The position numbers and the translations under genes are program-made. Below are positions 39,748 through 49,216 of a stretch of DNA of 64,000 nt, piece by piece. Every line of letters starts with the position of its first letter. The stretch's first letter is position 1. The notes under the pieces were generated by a model. It searched no databases and was not told the DNA's origin. It was given only the letters and a program-made list of their open reading frames with translations. Source of the DNA: Deltaproteobacteria bacterium (GTDB lineage: Bacteria; Myxococcota_A; UBA9042; DTJE01); NCBI GenBank assembly GCA_029555025.1, contig JAKPTZ010000030.1, positions 88,219-152,218 of the forward strand. The letters are read 5' to 3'.

Positions 39748-41676
39748 ATGCGGGGTACTGAAGGAATGCGTTGCGGCAAAAAGGGGCCTGGACGATTCGG
39801 ACAGGCGCTGGTTTCATTTGTTCCACGTTTCGGCTGTCCCGAGGCCGTGATGGCAGCCGCCGTCCTTCTGCTGAACGTCATCTTCCTGTCGATCGTGACC
39901 GTCAAGAACGAGTTCGATCTGTCCGACCCGTTCGTTCTGTCCTCGTTTTCGGTCAAGGTTGTCTTCGACCTTGCGCTGATGTTCCTGATTGTCAACGCGC
40001 TTCGTGGCCTGTTGAAGTCGGCATGGCCATCGGCCGTGTTCATGGCCTTCTACCTGCTTCTTTCCCTGGCCAATATCTTTCTTTATCACTTCGGGAACAC
40101 GATGCTCGAAAGGCATCACTTCGCGTTGATTACGCCGTACAGCGTGACGGCATACATACCCGGCTGGGGCTTCCTGGTAATCTTTGTCGGCGTCGCGGCT
40201 TCAATCCTGCTCTTCGGGCTCCTGTTTCGGCGCTTCAGGTCGGGCAGGGTCCTTCGCGAATCGGCATTTCTGCTTCTGGTGCTCTTCCTTCTTGTCGCTT
40301 ACAACAGGCAGGGTTTCTTTTCCCGGACGGATGACGAAAAACTGGATCGGGTGATCATGGGCTTTCGCAACGCCCAGGTTCATTATGCATGTCGGAATCA
40401 GTTCCTGAGCCTGGTTAAGGACGTGACTTTCCCGGCGCTCGGTTCGCGCCTGAAGGCACTTGCGCCCCGCACCGAAAGCTTTGTTGACGACTATGACCTG
40501 ACTTCGAGCCGGTTCAAGGTGATTTCGGAGCTTGATCCGCATCGGCGGGCGATTGACGCCTTCAACGTTCCGATCGGCCGCGGGGCCTTAAAATCAGCGG
40601 GGCTGAAGCCATTTTCACGCATCATACTGGTCGCGGCCGAGTCGATGTCGCTCGATGCCCTTCAGTGTTTCAACCCGCAAATCAAGGCCGAATACGCGAC
40701 CCGGTTCTTCTGCCGGCCCGACATCGTCGCCGCCACGTTTTCCAACATATTCACGACGGGATCCCCGACGCTCCAGGGGCTTACCGTCATCTTCAACGGC
40801 CACCCGAATTTCATGATCCAGGAGCAGACGGGGCATCCGGGATCCTTCCCCAAGCTGCTTGCGGACAACGGATTCCGGTCCGTCTTCATCCGCAGCGCTT
40901 CCAAGTATTTCGCCAATGAAAACCTTGTCTTCAGGAACATGGGCTTCGGGACAATCATCGGGCGCGAGGATTTCTTCGAGGACGAGTCGCTGCGCAAGTA
41001 CATTTACGGCTGGGGACTTGAAGACAGGATCCTGTACCGCAAGGCGCTGGAGTACATCGAACAGCATCGAGACGAAAAGCTGTTCGTGACGGTCTTCGGC
41101 ACCGACACGCATCCCCCGTACGGCCAGATGCACTTCAAGCACCTGAAGTATCCCCCGAGGCCCGAACTTCGCGGATCGGTGCCCCCGGACACTTATGAAT
41201 GGCTGCGTGCGGTTGACGCGATGGATCACGACATCGACCAGTTCATCAGGGATCTGGACGCGAAGGGCCTCTTCGACGAACGGACGCTGATAGTCGTCAT
41301 GGCGGATCATTCGTGTCCGGTCAACAACGTCACGGCAAAGATTCCCGGTCATCCCAGAACCAACCTGGCGCGCATACCGGTCGTCTTTCTGTCCCGCCAG
41401 CCTCTTCCGGAGGCCGATTTCGCGACTCTTGGAAGCCAGGTCGATATCGCCCCGACCATATTTCACCTGGCCGGCCTTAACGGATCCGAAGGATGGTGGG
41501 GTGACAGCCTTTTTAATCCCGACCGCCGTTCATGGTCGATCGGTTTTGACAAGGGATTCGTCAGCATTTCGGACAACGGCAAGGAAGTCCTGATGAATGT
41601 TGACAAGCCGTCCGACGATTCGCAGAGGTCATTCCTGGATCTGTTCTATTCGGTGATGGCGCCGGATCGCGATTGA
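39748..41676 (+). CDS. LtaS-like membrane phosphotransferase/sulfatase-family protein
   Basis: The 642-residue protein has about five N-terminal membrane helices and a large extracytoplasmic alkaline-phosphatase-fold domain. Features of the LTA synthase/phosphoglycerol transferase group are IILVAAESMSLDAL (metal-binding glutamate), the threonine in TGSPTLQGLT (likely nucleophile), FGTDTHPPY and MADHSCP. In Gram-negative bacteria relatives transfer glycerophosphate or phosphoethanolamine to periplasmic glucans or lipopolysaccharide; the substrate here is unknown. ATG 39748 with GGGAA seven bases upstream is chosen over the open frame to 39655. It is divergent from the M49-like gene. Confidence 0.85.
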   Translation: MRGTEGMRCGKKGPGRFGQALVSFVPRFGCPEAVMAAAVLLLNVIFLSIVTVKNEFDLSDPFVLSSFSVKVVFDLALMFLIVNALRGLLKSAWPSAVFMAFYLLLSLANIFLYHFGNTMLERHHFALITPYSVTAYIPGWGFLVIFVGVAASILLFGLLFRRFRSGRVLRESAFLLLVLFLLVAYNRQGFFSRTDDEKLDRVIMGFRNAQVHYACRNQFLSLVKDVTFPALGSRLKALAPRTESFVDDYDLTSSRFKVISELDPHRRAIDAFNVPIGRGALKSAGLKPFSRIILVAAESMSLDALQCFNPQIKAEYATRFFCRPDIVAATFSNIFTTGSPTLQGLTVIFNGHPNFMIQEQTGHPGSFPKLLADNGFRSVFIRSASKYFANENLVFRNMGFGTIIGREDFFEDESLRKYIYGWGLEDRILYRKALEYIEQHRDEKLFVTVFGTDTHPPYGQMHFKHLKYPPRPELRGSVPPDTYEWLRAVDAMDHDIDQFIRDLDAKGLFDERTLIVVMADHSCPVNNVTAKIPGHPRTNLARIPVVFLSRQPLPEADFATLGSQVDIAPTIFHLAGLNGSEGWWGDSLFNPDRRSWSIGFDKGFVSISDNGKEVLMNVDKPSDDSQRSFLDLFYSVMAPDRD

Positions 41677-41684
41677 CCTGCGCG

Positions 41685-43217
41685 TCAGGCGGCTCTCGCC
41701 AGCGTGATGCGAACAGTGGTTCCCTTTCCCTGGCCCGACTCGATTCGCACCTTTCCGCCCGATTCCGTCACGACCTGCTGCACGAAGGCCAGTCCCAGCC
41801 CGGTGCCGTTGCGCTTCGTCGTGGCAAACGGCTCGAATAGCCTGGCCATCTGTGAATCCGGAATTCCCTGGCCTGTGTCCGCAATGGTCAGTTCGATCCC
41901 ATCGGCAACCGCCGACAGCCGGATCGATATGGTTCCGCCCTCCGGCATTGCCTCGACGGAGTTGCGCAGGATGTTGACGAGCGCCTGTCGAAGCTGACCT
42001 TCATCCGACAGGACTCTGGCCGTGTTGTCGAAAGCATCGATTGTCACGGCAACATTTCCTTCCCGCATTTCACGGGCCATGAAATCGCAGGTTTCCTTCA
42101 CGACGGCGGTGACGTTGCATGGTCCGATTACCGCCTTCGGCATCCGGCCGAACTGCAGGTAGTCTTCGGTGATTTCGTTGAGCCTGTCGATTTCGCGCTG
42201 AACCGTGGCGATTACTTCCCGCCCGCGTCCTTCCCTGTGTTCCGGCGATTCCATGAAGTCGGCCAGAAGATCGATGTTCAGCGAAATCGAGTTGAGCGGA
42301 TTCCTGATTTCGTGGGCGACGGCCGAGGCCATGCGACCGACGACGGCCAGCCTTTCCGTCCTGACCTCGCGTTCCCGCTCGACCGCCCCCGCCTCGCGCT
42401 GGGCCCTGAACGTTGACGCCAGGTGGTTGATAGCGTCGGCAGTCTCTTCCAGTTCCCGTGAAGCCCGTATCTTAACGTGGGAAAGATCCCCCGCCGCGAG
42501 CCTGCGCACCGCCAGCGTGATATCGCCGATGGGCCTTGTGGATCTTATGGCGGCAATCAGAAACACAATCGAAAGTATCAAGGATCCGATCGAGACCGCC
42601 AGAATCGAAGTCCAGAGTGTCGATCGCCGCGAAACAAGTTCGTGTCTGGCATCCGTGGTCACCTGGGCCGTATGGCGCGAGGCGTTCCGAACCGATGTTC
42701 TTATGGCCTGCAGCCGCGCGGCAAGCTCAAGAGCCACGATTCTGGCCTTCGGGGGATCCTGCATCGCCCCCGTCAACTTGATCCGCAGGCCGTCGATCTC
42801 GACCTCGGAATCCATGGCGGCCGCCGTTCCCGGGGCTGGAGCGGTCCTGAAGAAATCGGCTGCCGAAAGGAGGCGGGCCGCCGTTTCGCGGTCAATGTCG
42901 GGTGAAGCGGCAAGTGCCGGGAATTCCTGTGTCGCCAGCGTCCTGATGTGGCGGATCGGCCGATTCCTGACCAGCATCCTGTCCGCGCGCCGCAGGTCTT
43001 CCTGTCTGGCGCTTTCCAGAAGGGCCGTCGCGGAGGAAAGCTGTTCATCGATCCGGTTCAGCTTTTCGACGGCCGGCTCAAGTCTTTCCGACAGGAACGC
43101 GGTCTTGTCGAACAGCCGCGAAGTGCTTCCGAGAATGAATATGATGGCCGCGAAAAAGACGATCATCTGCGCAAGCTGCGCGAACGCGATTCTTGCCGAC
43201 AGCGAAAGCCGGAACAC
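41685..43217 (-). CDS. Sensor histidine kinase
   Basis: The 510-residue protein has one transmembrane helix at residues 9-32, a periplasmic sensor region to about 195, a second helix to about 222, a HAMP domain (RPIGDITLAVRRLAAGDLSHV), a HisKA domain with the phosphorylated histidine near residue 301 (AVAHEIRNPLNSISLN) and an ATPase domain with N box (ILRNSVEAM), G1 (DTGQGI) and G2 (GTGLGLAF). The catalytic layout is complete. No response regulator lies beside it, so its partner is elsewhere. The sensor region has no recognised ligand domain. Confidence 0.92.
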   Translation of the reverse strand: MFRLSLSARIAFAQLAQMIVFFAAIIFILGSTSRLFDKTAFLSERLEPAVEKLNRIDEQLSSATALLESARQEDLRRADRMLVRNRPIRHIRTLATQEFPALAASPDIDRETAARLLSAADFFRTAPAPGTAAAMDSEVEIDGLRIKLTGAMQDPPKARIVALELAARLQAIRTSVRNASRHTAQVTTDARHELVSRRSTLWTSILAVSIGSLILSIVFLIAAIRSTRPIGDITLAVRRLAAGDLSHVKIRASRELEETADAINHLASTFRAQREAGAVEREREVRTERLAVVGRMASAVAHEIRNPLNSISLNIDLLADFMESPEHREGRGREVIATVQREIDRLNEITEDYLQFGRMPKAVIGPCNVTAVVKETCDFMAREMREGNVAVTIDAFDNTARVLSDEGQLRQALVNILRNSVEAMPEGGTISIRLSAVADGIELTIADTGQGIPDSQMARLFEPFATTKRNGTGLGLAFVQQVVTESGGKVRIESGQGKGTTVRITLARAA

Positions 43218-43391
43218 GACTCCTCCGCATTCCCAGAACAGGTTGCGCCGCCACGCCGGGTCGGCGTCCCCGGGAAAGATGTACGCGACACTTTACCGCG
43301 CCCTCCGGCCGCTGTCGATGTTTAGCCAATCCGCGCATTTTGGCGTTATCCTTGCCGGCAGGTCAGTGTTGAACCGAAAAGGGGCCTTTTC

Positions 43392-45938
43392 ATGAGAAAC
43401 AGCAGTCCAGTCCTTGAGGCCGCCGCGTCAAGGGTCGTCGTGATCGATGGCGCGATGGGCACAGAAATCCAGAAGGTGCCGTTGACGTCCGCTGATTTCG
43501 GAGGCACTGACGGCCTGAACGAGATGCTTGTCCTTTCGCGGCCGGATGTCATCACTCGAATTCACGAGTCGTTCCTTGAGGCCGGTGCGGATATCATCGA
43601 GACCGATTCTTTTTCGGCAAATCGCATCGTTCTGGCCGAATACGGCATTCCCGAGATGGCGGCGTCGATTTCCCAGGCCGCTGCCTCGCTTGCCCGGGCT
43701 GCCGCGGACAGGTGGTCGGTTCCGGGAAGGCCCCGGTTTGTTTCAGGTTCTGTCGGTCCCGGATCCCGCCTCCCGTCCCTTGGCCAGGTCGAGCCGGAGG
43801 AGATGCAGGATGCCTATCGCGAACAGGCGGTCGGACTTCTGGACGGCGGGGTTGACCTTTTCCAGGTGGAAACGTGCCAGGATCCGTTGCAGTGCAGGCT
43901 GGCGCTGATGGGGCTGGCCCAGGCCATGGAACTTCGCGGCCGCCACGTCCCGATTTTCTGCCAGGTGACGGTTGACCGTGCCGGGCGGATGCTCGGCGGA
44001 ACAGACGTGACGGCCGCATTTGCAACCGTGTCGGCCATGCCCGGCGTGTCCGTTTTCGGATTGAACTGTTCAACCGGCCCCGACGCGATGCTTCCGGTGC
44101 TTTCCAGGCTTTCAAGGACTGCCTGGCTTCCGCTTGCGGCACTCCCTAACGCCGGCCTTCCGGAAAACGATGGAGGAAGGCTTGTATATCGACTGTCTCC
44201 GGCGGATTTCGCGGCTCAGGCCAGGGCCTTCGTCATCGATTGCGGGGTCGCGTTCGTTGGCGGATGCTGCGGCACCACGCCGGATCACATCCGCGAGCTT
44301 GCCAGCGCGGTCGATGGCCTTGTTCCGCGCATGCCGACCGAATCGGATCTGTCCAATGGGCCGGGGGTCGTATCATCCCTTTTTTCCGCCGTGCCGCTGA
44401 TCCAGGAACCAGGCCCCCTGATAATCGGCGAGGCGACGAACGCAAACGGCAGCAAGGCCTTCAGGGATTACCTTGTAAGCGGGGATCTGGAGGGAATGCT
44501 TGCCGTCGGGCGCGGACAGGTGGAAGAGGGTGCCCACATTCTTGACGTCTGTCTTGCGGTTGCCGGGCGGGATGAGGCCGCGGACGTCAGGGCGTTCGTT
44601 CCACTGGCCGGAAGGCTGCTGGATGCCCCCTTGATGATTGACTCGACCGAGCCGGCGGTCATCCAGGCCGCATTGATGCGTTGTCCCGGCCGTGCCGTCG
44701 TCAATTCGGTCAATCTCGAGGACGGCGGGGCCAGGCTCGACGAGATTGCCCGGATTGCCAGGCGTCATGGCGCGGCGGTCGTTGGCCTGACGATTGATGA
44801 ATCGGGCATGGCCATGACCGCGGCGGGGAAGTTCGATGTCGCCTGCCGCATCGTCGAACGATTGCGTTTCCATGGCATCCAGGATCGCGACATCCTCCTG
44901 GATCCGTTGACCTTCACGATGGCCTCCGGCGATGCCTCGCTGCGATCGTCCGCGGTCGAGACAATAGAGGCCGTCCGGATGATCAAGTCCGGAATCCCAA
45001 AGGTGCTTACAAGCCTTGGCGTCAGCAACTGCTCATACGGTTTGAAGCCCCCGGCGAGACGCGTTCTTAACAGCGTGATGCTTCACCATTGCATGCAGGC
45101 CGGGCTGGATGCCGCGATCATCAATTCGCGCAAGATTCTTCCGTTGTCCTCGATTCCGGTCGAGATGCGGCAGGCCGCATCCGACCTGATCCTGGATCGC
45201 CGGACATCCGGTCGGGATCCTCTCCAGGCGTTCATCGAGATGTTCGAGGACGGGATATCCATGTTTTCTGCGGAAACGACCGCGGGCGAGGCGTGCCGGG
45301 ATCCCGTCGAGCGCTGCCGCAGGGCGGTCATCAGGGGCGAGCGCGCCGGGCTGGACGAGGTGATCCTTGAACTTGCCGGCCGGATGGGGCCGCTGGATGT
45401 CATCAACGGCGTGCTGCTGGACGCCATGCGCCAGGTCGGGGATCTGTTCGGCCGCGGTGAAATGCAGCTTCCTTTCGTGCTGCGTTCGGCGGCGGTCATG
45501 AAGGACGCGGTTCAGATCCTTGAACCACTGCTCGCAACCGATTCGCGTTCCGTCCGGGGAACCCTGGTGCTGGCGACGGTGGCCGGGGACGTCCACGACA
45601 TAGGCAAGAATCTTGTCGACATAATCATTTCGAACAACGGGTATCGGGTGGTAAACCTGGGAATCCGGCAGACGGCGGACGAGATCATGCAGGCGGCCGT
45701 CCGCGAGAAGGCCGACGCGGTCGGCATGAGCGGTCTGCTGGTCCGTTCAACGCTTGCGATGAAGGATAATCTTGTAGCCATGGACAGGGCCGGCTTCAGC
45801 ATCCCGGTGCTTGTCGGCGGCGCCGCGCTCGATATCGGTTTCGTCCGCGAACAGTTGAAGCCGTCATATCGCGGACATGTCGAGTACTGCCGAGACGCCT
45901 TCGAAGGCTTGAAGGCGCTTGACGCCCTGCTCGGTTGA
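43392..45938 (+). CDS. metH: Cobalamin-dependent methionine synthase, catalytic part without reactivation domain
   Basis: The enzyme moves a methyl group from methyl-tetrahydrofolate through cobalamin to homocysteine. The 848-residue protein has the homocysteine domain with zinc cysteines (GLNCST near 225 and GGCCGTT near 292), the pterin domain (GEATNANGSKAF, LMIDSTEP), the cap domain and the B12 domain with DVHDIGKN near 733. It lacks the C-terminal reactivation domain of the E. coli enzyme, which is encoded by the next open frame. That frame is in phase and separated by a single TGA (45936-45938) with no other stop, so the two halves look like a full-length MetH cut once. ATG 43392 is the start. 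Confidence 0.9.
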   Translation: MRNSSPVLEAAASRVVVIDGAMGTEIQKVPLTSADFGGTDGLNEMLVLSRPDVITRIHESFLEAGADIIETDSFSANRIVLAEYGIPEMAASISQAAASLARAAADRWSVPGRPRFVSGSVGPGSRLPSLGQVEPEEMQDAYREQAVGLLDGGVDLFQVETCQDPLQCRLALMGLAQAMELRGRHVPIFCQVTVDRAGRMLGGTDVTAAFATVSAMPGVSVFGLNCSTGPDAMLPVLSRLSRTAWLPLAALPNAGLPENDGGRLVYRLSPADFAAQARAFVIDCGVAFVGGCCGTTPDHIRELASAVDGLVPRMPTESDLSNGPGVVSSLFSAVPLIQEPGPLIIGEATNANGSKAFRDYLVSGDLEGMLAVGRGQVEEGAHILDVCLAVAGRDEAADVRAFVPLAGRLLDAPLMIDSTEPAVIQAALMRCPGRAVVNSVNLEDGGARLDEIARIARRHGAAVVGLTIDESGMAMTAAGKFDVACRIVERLRFHGIQDRDILLDPLTFTMASGDASLRSSAVETIEAVRMIKSGIPKVLTSLGVSNCSYGLKPPARRVLNSVMLHHCMQAGLDAAIINSRKILPLSSIPVEMRQAASDLILDRRTSGRDPLQAFIEMFEDGISMFSAETTAGEACRDPVERCRRAVIRGERAGLDEVILELAGRMGPLDVINGVLLDAMRQVGDLFGRGEMQLPFVLRSAAVMKDAVQILEPLLATDSRSVRGTLVLATVAGDVHDIGKNLVDIIISNNGYRVVNLGIRQTADEIMQAAVREKADAVGMSGLLVRSTLAMKDNLVAMDRAGFSIPVLVGGAALDIGFVREQLKPSYRGHVEYCRDAFEGLKALDALLG

Positions 45939-45962
45939 CGTTGCCCGGACTGCGGGGAAGTA

Positions 45963-46733
45963 ATGATTCCGACAAGGCTGATTGAAGACATCGAACCGAA
46001 ACTGATTGCGCGCTTCATCGATCGCAAGGCGCTTTTTCTTCAGCACTGGCGTTTCAGGAAGGGCGGGGCAGGTCAGCCCCAGTGGAACCACCGCATCCGT
46101 GTCGAACTGGAGCCGATGCTGGCGGCGAGGATGGAAGCGGGGGCCGGTGCGGGTGTCTGGCGCCCGAGGGCCGTCCTTGCAGTCCTGCCGACATGGCGGG
46201 TCGGCGATTCGCTGATTCTGGGCGATGGGGAGGGGGGCCGGGGAAATGAGGTCATGCGAGTCAGGTTTGTCCGAAACGATCGCGGAAGCTGCATCGCCGA
46301 TGTGGTGCCGACCATGGAAGAGTCAGGCGGCGACGTTCACCGGACGGCATGGTTCGCCTGCACGCTTGGACCGGGGGCCGCGAATCACGAAGCCAGGCTC
46401 AGGGCCGCGGGTGAATTCGAGGAATACCATCTTTTTCACGGGCTGTCGGTTGCGCTGGCCGAGGCCCTGGCCGAGGAAGTGCACAGAATGGCCCGGATCG
46501 AGCTTGGAATACCGGATCCGCCCGAACTGACCGCCGCGGACGTCGTCGCGGGCAAGTATCGTGGCAGACGCTTTTCGTTCGGTTACCCATGTTGTCCGGA
46601 TCTTGAGCTTCAGGTCAGGCTGCTGGAAATTCTTGGTGCCGCGCGCATCGGGATAGCCGTCAACGAAACTTTTCAGATGGAGCCCGAACTGTCGGTCACG
46701 GCCGGGGTCATTTCCGGTTGCGTCGAGTTTTAG
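45963..46733 (+). CDS. Methionine synthase reactivation domain protein
   Basis: The 256-residue protein matches the C-terminal activation domain of MetH, which uses SAM and flavodoxin-type electrons to rescue oxidised cob(II)alamin. It has the FHGLSVALAEALAEEVH helix region, the SAM motif R-x3-GY (RRFSFGYPCCPD), and the closing ETFQMEPELSVTAG segment. Some bacteria such as Thermotoga keep this domain as a separate gene. It is in the same frame as metH, 24 bases after its stop, with its own ATG and a GGGG stretch about five bases before it. It is probably translated independently; readthrough of the TGA cannot be excluded. Confidence 0.88.
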   Translation: MIPTRLIEDIEPKLIARFIDRKALFLQHWRFRKGGAGQPQWNHRIRVELEPMLAARMEAGAGAGVWRPRAVLAVLPTWRVGDSLILGDGEGGRGNEVMRVRFVRNDRGSCIADVVPTMEESGGDVHRTAWFACTLGPGAANHEARLRAAGEFEEYHLFHGLSVALAEALAEEVHRMARIELGIPDPPELTAADVVAGKYRGRRFSFGYPCCPDLELQVRLLEILGAARIGIAVNETFQMEPELSVTAGVISGCVEF

Positions 46734-46758
46734 CATTCCTTTACAACTCTGTTATACT
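46730..46758 (+). promoter_or_regulatory. Possible sigma70 promoter upstream of the DUF4388 protein
   Basis: TTAGCA (46730-46735, four of six -35 matches) is followed after 17 bases by TATACT (46753-46758, five of six -10 matches), about 100 bases before the GTG start. It lies at the end of the reactivation-domain gene. The -10 is good and the -35 weak. Confidence 0.35.
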
Positions 46759-46855
46759 GTGCGCGACCGGTTCGGCAGGTGCTTCTGCATTGCGCGGATC
46801 GGGACGTTTCTTGTTCCCGCGCCTTCGGATCGGTTCGGGACTGACAGGAGATGCC

Positions 46856-48775
46856 GTGGACAGGTCGCTTCCAGCCTGGGGAATTTACCGGCTTCTGAAG
46901 GCCCTCGGTGACAAGAAGGCCACCGGGCTTTTGAACGTGCAGTTCGAGGGCGGCAGAACCCGGTTCATCTTCAAGCAGGGCTTCGTGACCGATTGTCACA
47001 CGGACATCGTCACACTCTCGTTCGGCACCTATCTTAACGAATCCGGCCTTGTGCCCGACCGCGACAGGGCCCTTTCCATGACCGGCGTCGAACAGCTCGT
47101 GTCGGAAAGGGTCGTCAGGGCCGAAGACAGCGTCAGGCTTCACACCAACTATGTTCGCAGCGTTCTGGGCGTGTTGATGCCGGAGCCCGTCCTGGGATGG
47201 TCCTTTGCCCCGTCGCTTTCCCCGGAGTCTGCCGGCACCGAGGAGGCCGTCGATGTCTGTGCCGAGCTTTTTACGGTTGTTCAGACATATCACGACACAT
47301 CGATGATGCGTCAGGTCGTCGAGAGGTTCGGGCCTGCCGTCAGGGTGACCCAGTCCGTCAGCCCTGCGTGCGTCATGCACGCCAGGGCTCATTTCAAGAG
47401 TTCGCTGCTGGTTTCCCAGCTTCTTGCTGGCACGTGCACGGTAATCAATCCCGATATCCTGGACGATGATAGAAGTCTGCGGATATTGTTTGCCTTTGCC
47501 GTCGCCGGCTGTCTTGGCGCATGTACTCCCGAGGACGCCGTTTTCGCGCCACCTGCTTCCGGTTCCAGGCCGGGCAGACGGAACACGCGGGAGGCCAGGG
47601 CCCATGCCGCCGCCGCTGCCGGTCAGGTGTCCCCGGCCAGGCCGTCGCCTGCCGCCGATGCCAGGCCGGAGTTCGCGTGGCCCGAGTTCCAGGAGGTTTC
47701 CAGGCGGCTTTCCGAGGATGCCGGGGGCGGACATCTTTCGCCGCCAGGGGGTGCCAGGGTTCCGCAGCAGGTCTCGCCGGTTGCACCACCACCTCCTTCA
47801 GCAGTCTCCCCTGCTGTTGCGTCTTCGGTATCCAATGGCCTTGATTTCGTTACTTCAGGTGATGCCGACGAGCCCCCGGCAGTCGACCCGCAGTCCCCGA
47901 CCCTTGACGTTGATGGCGATGTCCCCGATGTTGTCGATACCGCTTTTGACGGGTTCGGGGACGCCCCTCGAAAGGCGCCTGTCAAGGTAAGAAAGAAGAT
48001 CGACGGCAAGCCGAACCCGATTGATCCGTATCTCGAGGACGCCCTGAACGCCGAAACCCAGCGCGCGGCCGGCCTTAATCATTACGAACTGCTTGAAATC
48101 AACGCGGATGCCAGGCTGTCCTCGGTTCGGATGGCCGTTCTTCGCGCGCGTCGCCGTTTCTCGGTGTCCAGGTACGAGGGTTCCGTAAGTGCCGATGCGC
48201 TCCTGCGTCTTCACGGGCTGCTCGACAGGATCGAGAAGGCGAACGATGTTCTTAACAATCTCGACGCGCGCGTGGCCTATAACCGTTCGCTGGGCATATC
48301 CAGCCCGGCGCTGGAATCGGTTCTGGTCGCGATGTTTGATGCGAGGGAGATGTGGCGACAGGGCACCGCGCTTCTTGACGGCCGAAAAATCAACGAGGCG
48401 CTCGAGAAGTTCGAAAACGCCGAAAGTTACGATGCCGAGGAGCCGCTTTACCTCTGTTCCCAGGGGATGGCGATGCTGGCCCTGCCGCCGGCCGACGACA
48501 CCAACGAAACCATCGAGGGGCTGATCGACGTGGCCTTCAGTTTTGACCAGGATCTTGTCGAGGCCCACATCCTGGCAGCCCACTACATGGTCAGGCGAAA
48601 CGATCACGAGGCGGCCAGAACCCACATCAGGAAGGTTCTGGCGATCGATCCCGACAACAGGGATGCCAGGTCGTTCAAGCAGAAGTCGCGGGTAAGCCAG
48701 GTCGGCGCCCAGGTAAGCTTCAAGAAGAAGCAGGAGTCGCTTCTGGACAAGGCGCTGAAGCTGATCAAGCGTTGA
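46856..48775 (+). CDS. DUF4388-like protein with DnaJ-like and TPR regions
   Basis: The 639-residue protein has three parts. The N-terminus (RLLKALGDKKATGLLNVQFE, FIFKQGFVTDCHTD) resembles the DUF4388/PATAN domain found in many deltaproteobacterial regulators. A proline- and alanine-rich variable linker spans about residues 235-390. The C-terminus has a J-domain-like start (NHYELLEINADARLSSVRMA, without a clear HPD motif) and TPR-like repeats near residues 500-620. No enzymatic motif is seen, so it is probably a scaffold or signalling adaptor. GTG 46856 has AGGAG six bases upstream; the open frame extends to 46718 but lacks a comparable site. Confidence 0.65.
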   Translation: MDRSLPAWGIYRLLKALGDKKATGLLNVQFEGGRTRFIFKQGFVTDCHTDIVTLSFGTYLNESGLVPDRDRALSMTGVEQLVSERVVRAEDSVRLHTNYVRSVLGVLMPEPVLGWSFAPSLSPESAGTEEAVDVCAELFTVVQTYHDTSMMRQVVERFGPAVRVTQSVSPACVMHARAHFKSSLLVSQLLAGTCTVINPDILDDDRSLRILFAFAVAGCLGACTPEDAVFAPPASGSRPGRRNTREARAHAAAAAGQVSPARPSPAADARPEFAWPEFQEVSRRLSEDAGGGHLSPPGGARVPQQVSPVAPPPPSAVSPAVASSVSNGLDFVTSGDADEPPAVDPQSPTLDVDGDVPDVVDTAFDGFGDAPRKAPVKVRKKIDGKPNPIDPYLEDALNAETQRAAGLNHYELLEINADARLSSVRMAVLRARRRFSVSRYEGSVSADALLRLHGLLDRIEKANDVLNNLDARVAYNRSLGISSPALESVLVAMFDAREMWRQGTALLDGRKINEALEKFENAESYDAEEPLYLCSQGMAMLALPPADDTNETIEGLIDVAFSFDQDLVEAHILAAHYMVRRNDHEAARTHIRKVLAIDPDNRDARSFKQKSRVSQVGAQVSFKKKQESLLDKALKLIKR

Positions 48776-48782
48776 TGCCCGA

Positions 48783-48811
48783 TTGACACTTCACTGAAAA
48801 AAGGCGAAATT
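48783..48811 (+). promoter_or_regulatory. Possible promoter of the EutN-ACT-UPF0210 cluster
   Basis: A full -35 consensus TTGACA (48783-48788) lies just after the preceding stop codon. Seventeen bases on is GAAATT, only three of six -10 matches. It is about 30 bases before the EutN-like gene. The -35 is convincing, the -10 is not. Confidence 0.35.
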
Positions 48812-48842
48812 CCCGTCTGATTTCCGGTTTCCGGAGGAAGCC

Positions 48843-49196
48843 ATGTTCATGGCCAGGGTTGTTGGTTGCGTCTGGTCTTCGGTCAAGTGGAAGGGGCTGT
48901 CAGGGCTGAGGATGCTTCTGGTCAGGCCATACACGTTGACGGACCTGAAGGCGGCCGGCGGCCTTGTCGCCGACCAGGGGGTTGCTCCCTCCGGGCTTTC
49001 CGACGGGGTCGTGGTCGCTGATCTGCTGGGCGCGGGACCCGGCGAGGACGTGATTGTCGCGTACGGGCACGCCGGAAGGGTCGGACTTGAGCCGGACCTG
49101 CCACCGGGCGTCGCCCCGGGCTTCCCGATCGACGCATCCGTCGTCGCAATAGTTGACCGGTTCCGCGTCGATGAGTCGGCGACGGCCGCCGGGTGA
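48843..49196 (+). CDS. EutN/CcmL-family microcompartment vertex protein
   Basis: The 117-residue protein has the EutN/CcmL pattern: an opening ARVVGCVWSSVKWKGLSG, a LLLVRPYT strand, ADLLGAGPGEDVIVAYG in the centre and a closing PIDASVVAIVDRF strand. EutN and CcmL proteins form pentamers that cap the corners of bacterial microcompartment shells. No hexameric BMC shell gene lies nearby, so whether it works in a shell is open. GGAGGAAG precedes ATG 48843; a second ATG six bases later is possible. It is followed by the ACT protein and UPF0210 genes on the same strand, with two bases or so between the reading frames. Confidence 0.85.
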   Translation: MFMARVVGCVWSSVKWKGLSGLRMLLVRPYTLTDLKAAGGLVADQGVAPSGLSDGVVVADLLGAGPGEDVIVAYGHAGRVGLEPDLPPGVAPGFPIDASVVAIVDRFRVDESATAAG

Positions 49197-49216
49197 TCCC
49201 ATTTCAAGAGGTTGCC

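Noticed and set aside
39561..40043. N-terminal extension of the M49-like protein by about 160 residues
   Set aside because: It crosses the divergent intergenic region and the start of the LtaS-like gene; the signal peptide begins at 39560.
43218..43391. Cobalamin or SAM riboswitch upstream of metH
   Set aside because: I found no recognisable B12-box or SAM-aptamer core in the 174-base gap.
45936..45938. Selenocysteine reading of the TGA in metH
   Set aside because: The site lies in a linker with no catalytic need for selenocysteine, and no SECIS-like stem was seen just after it.
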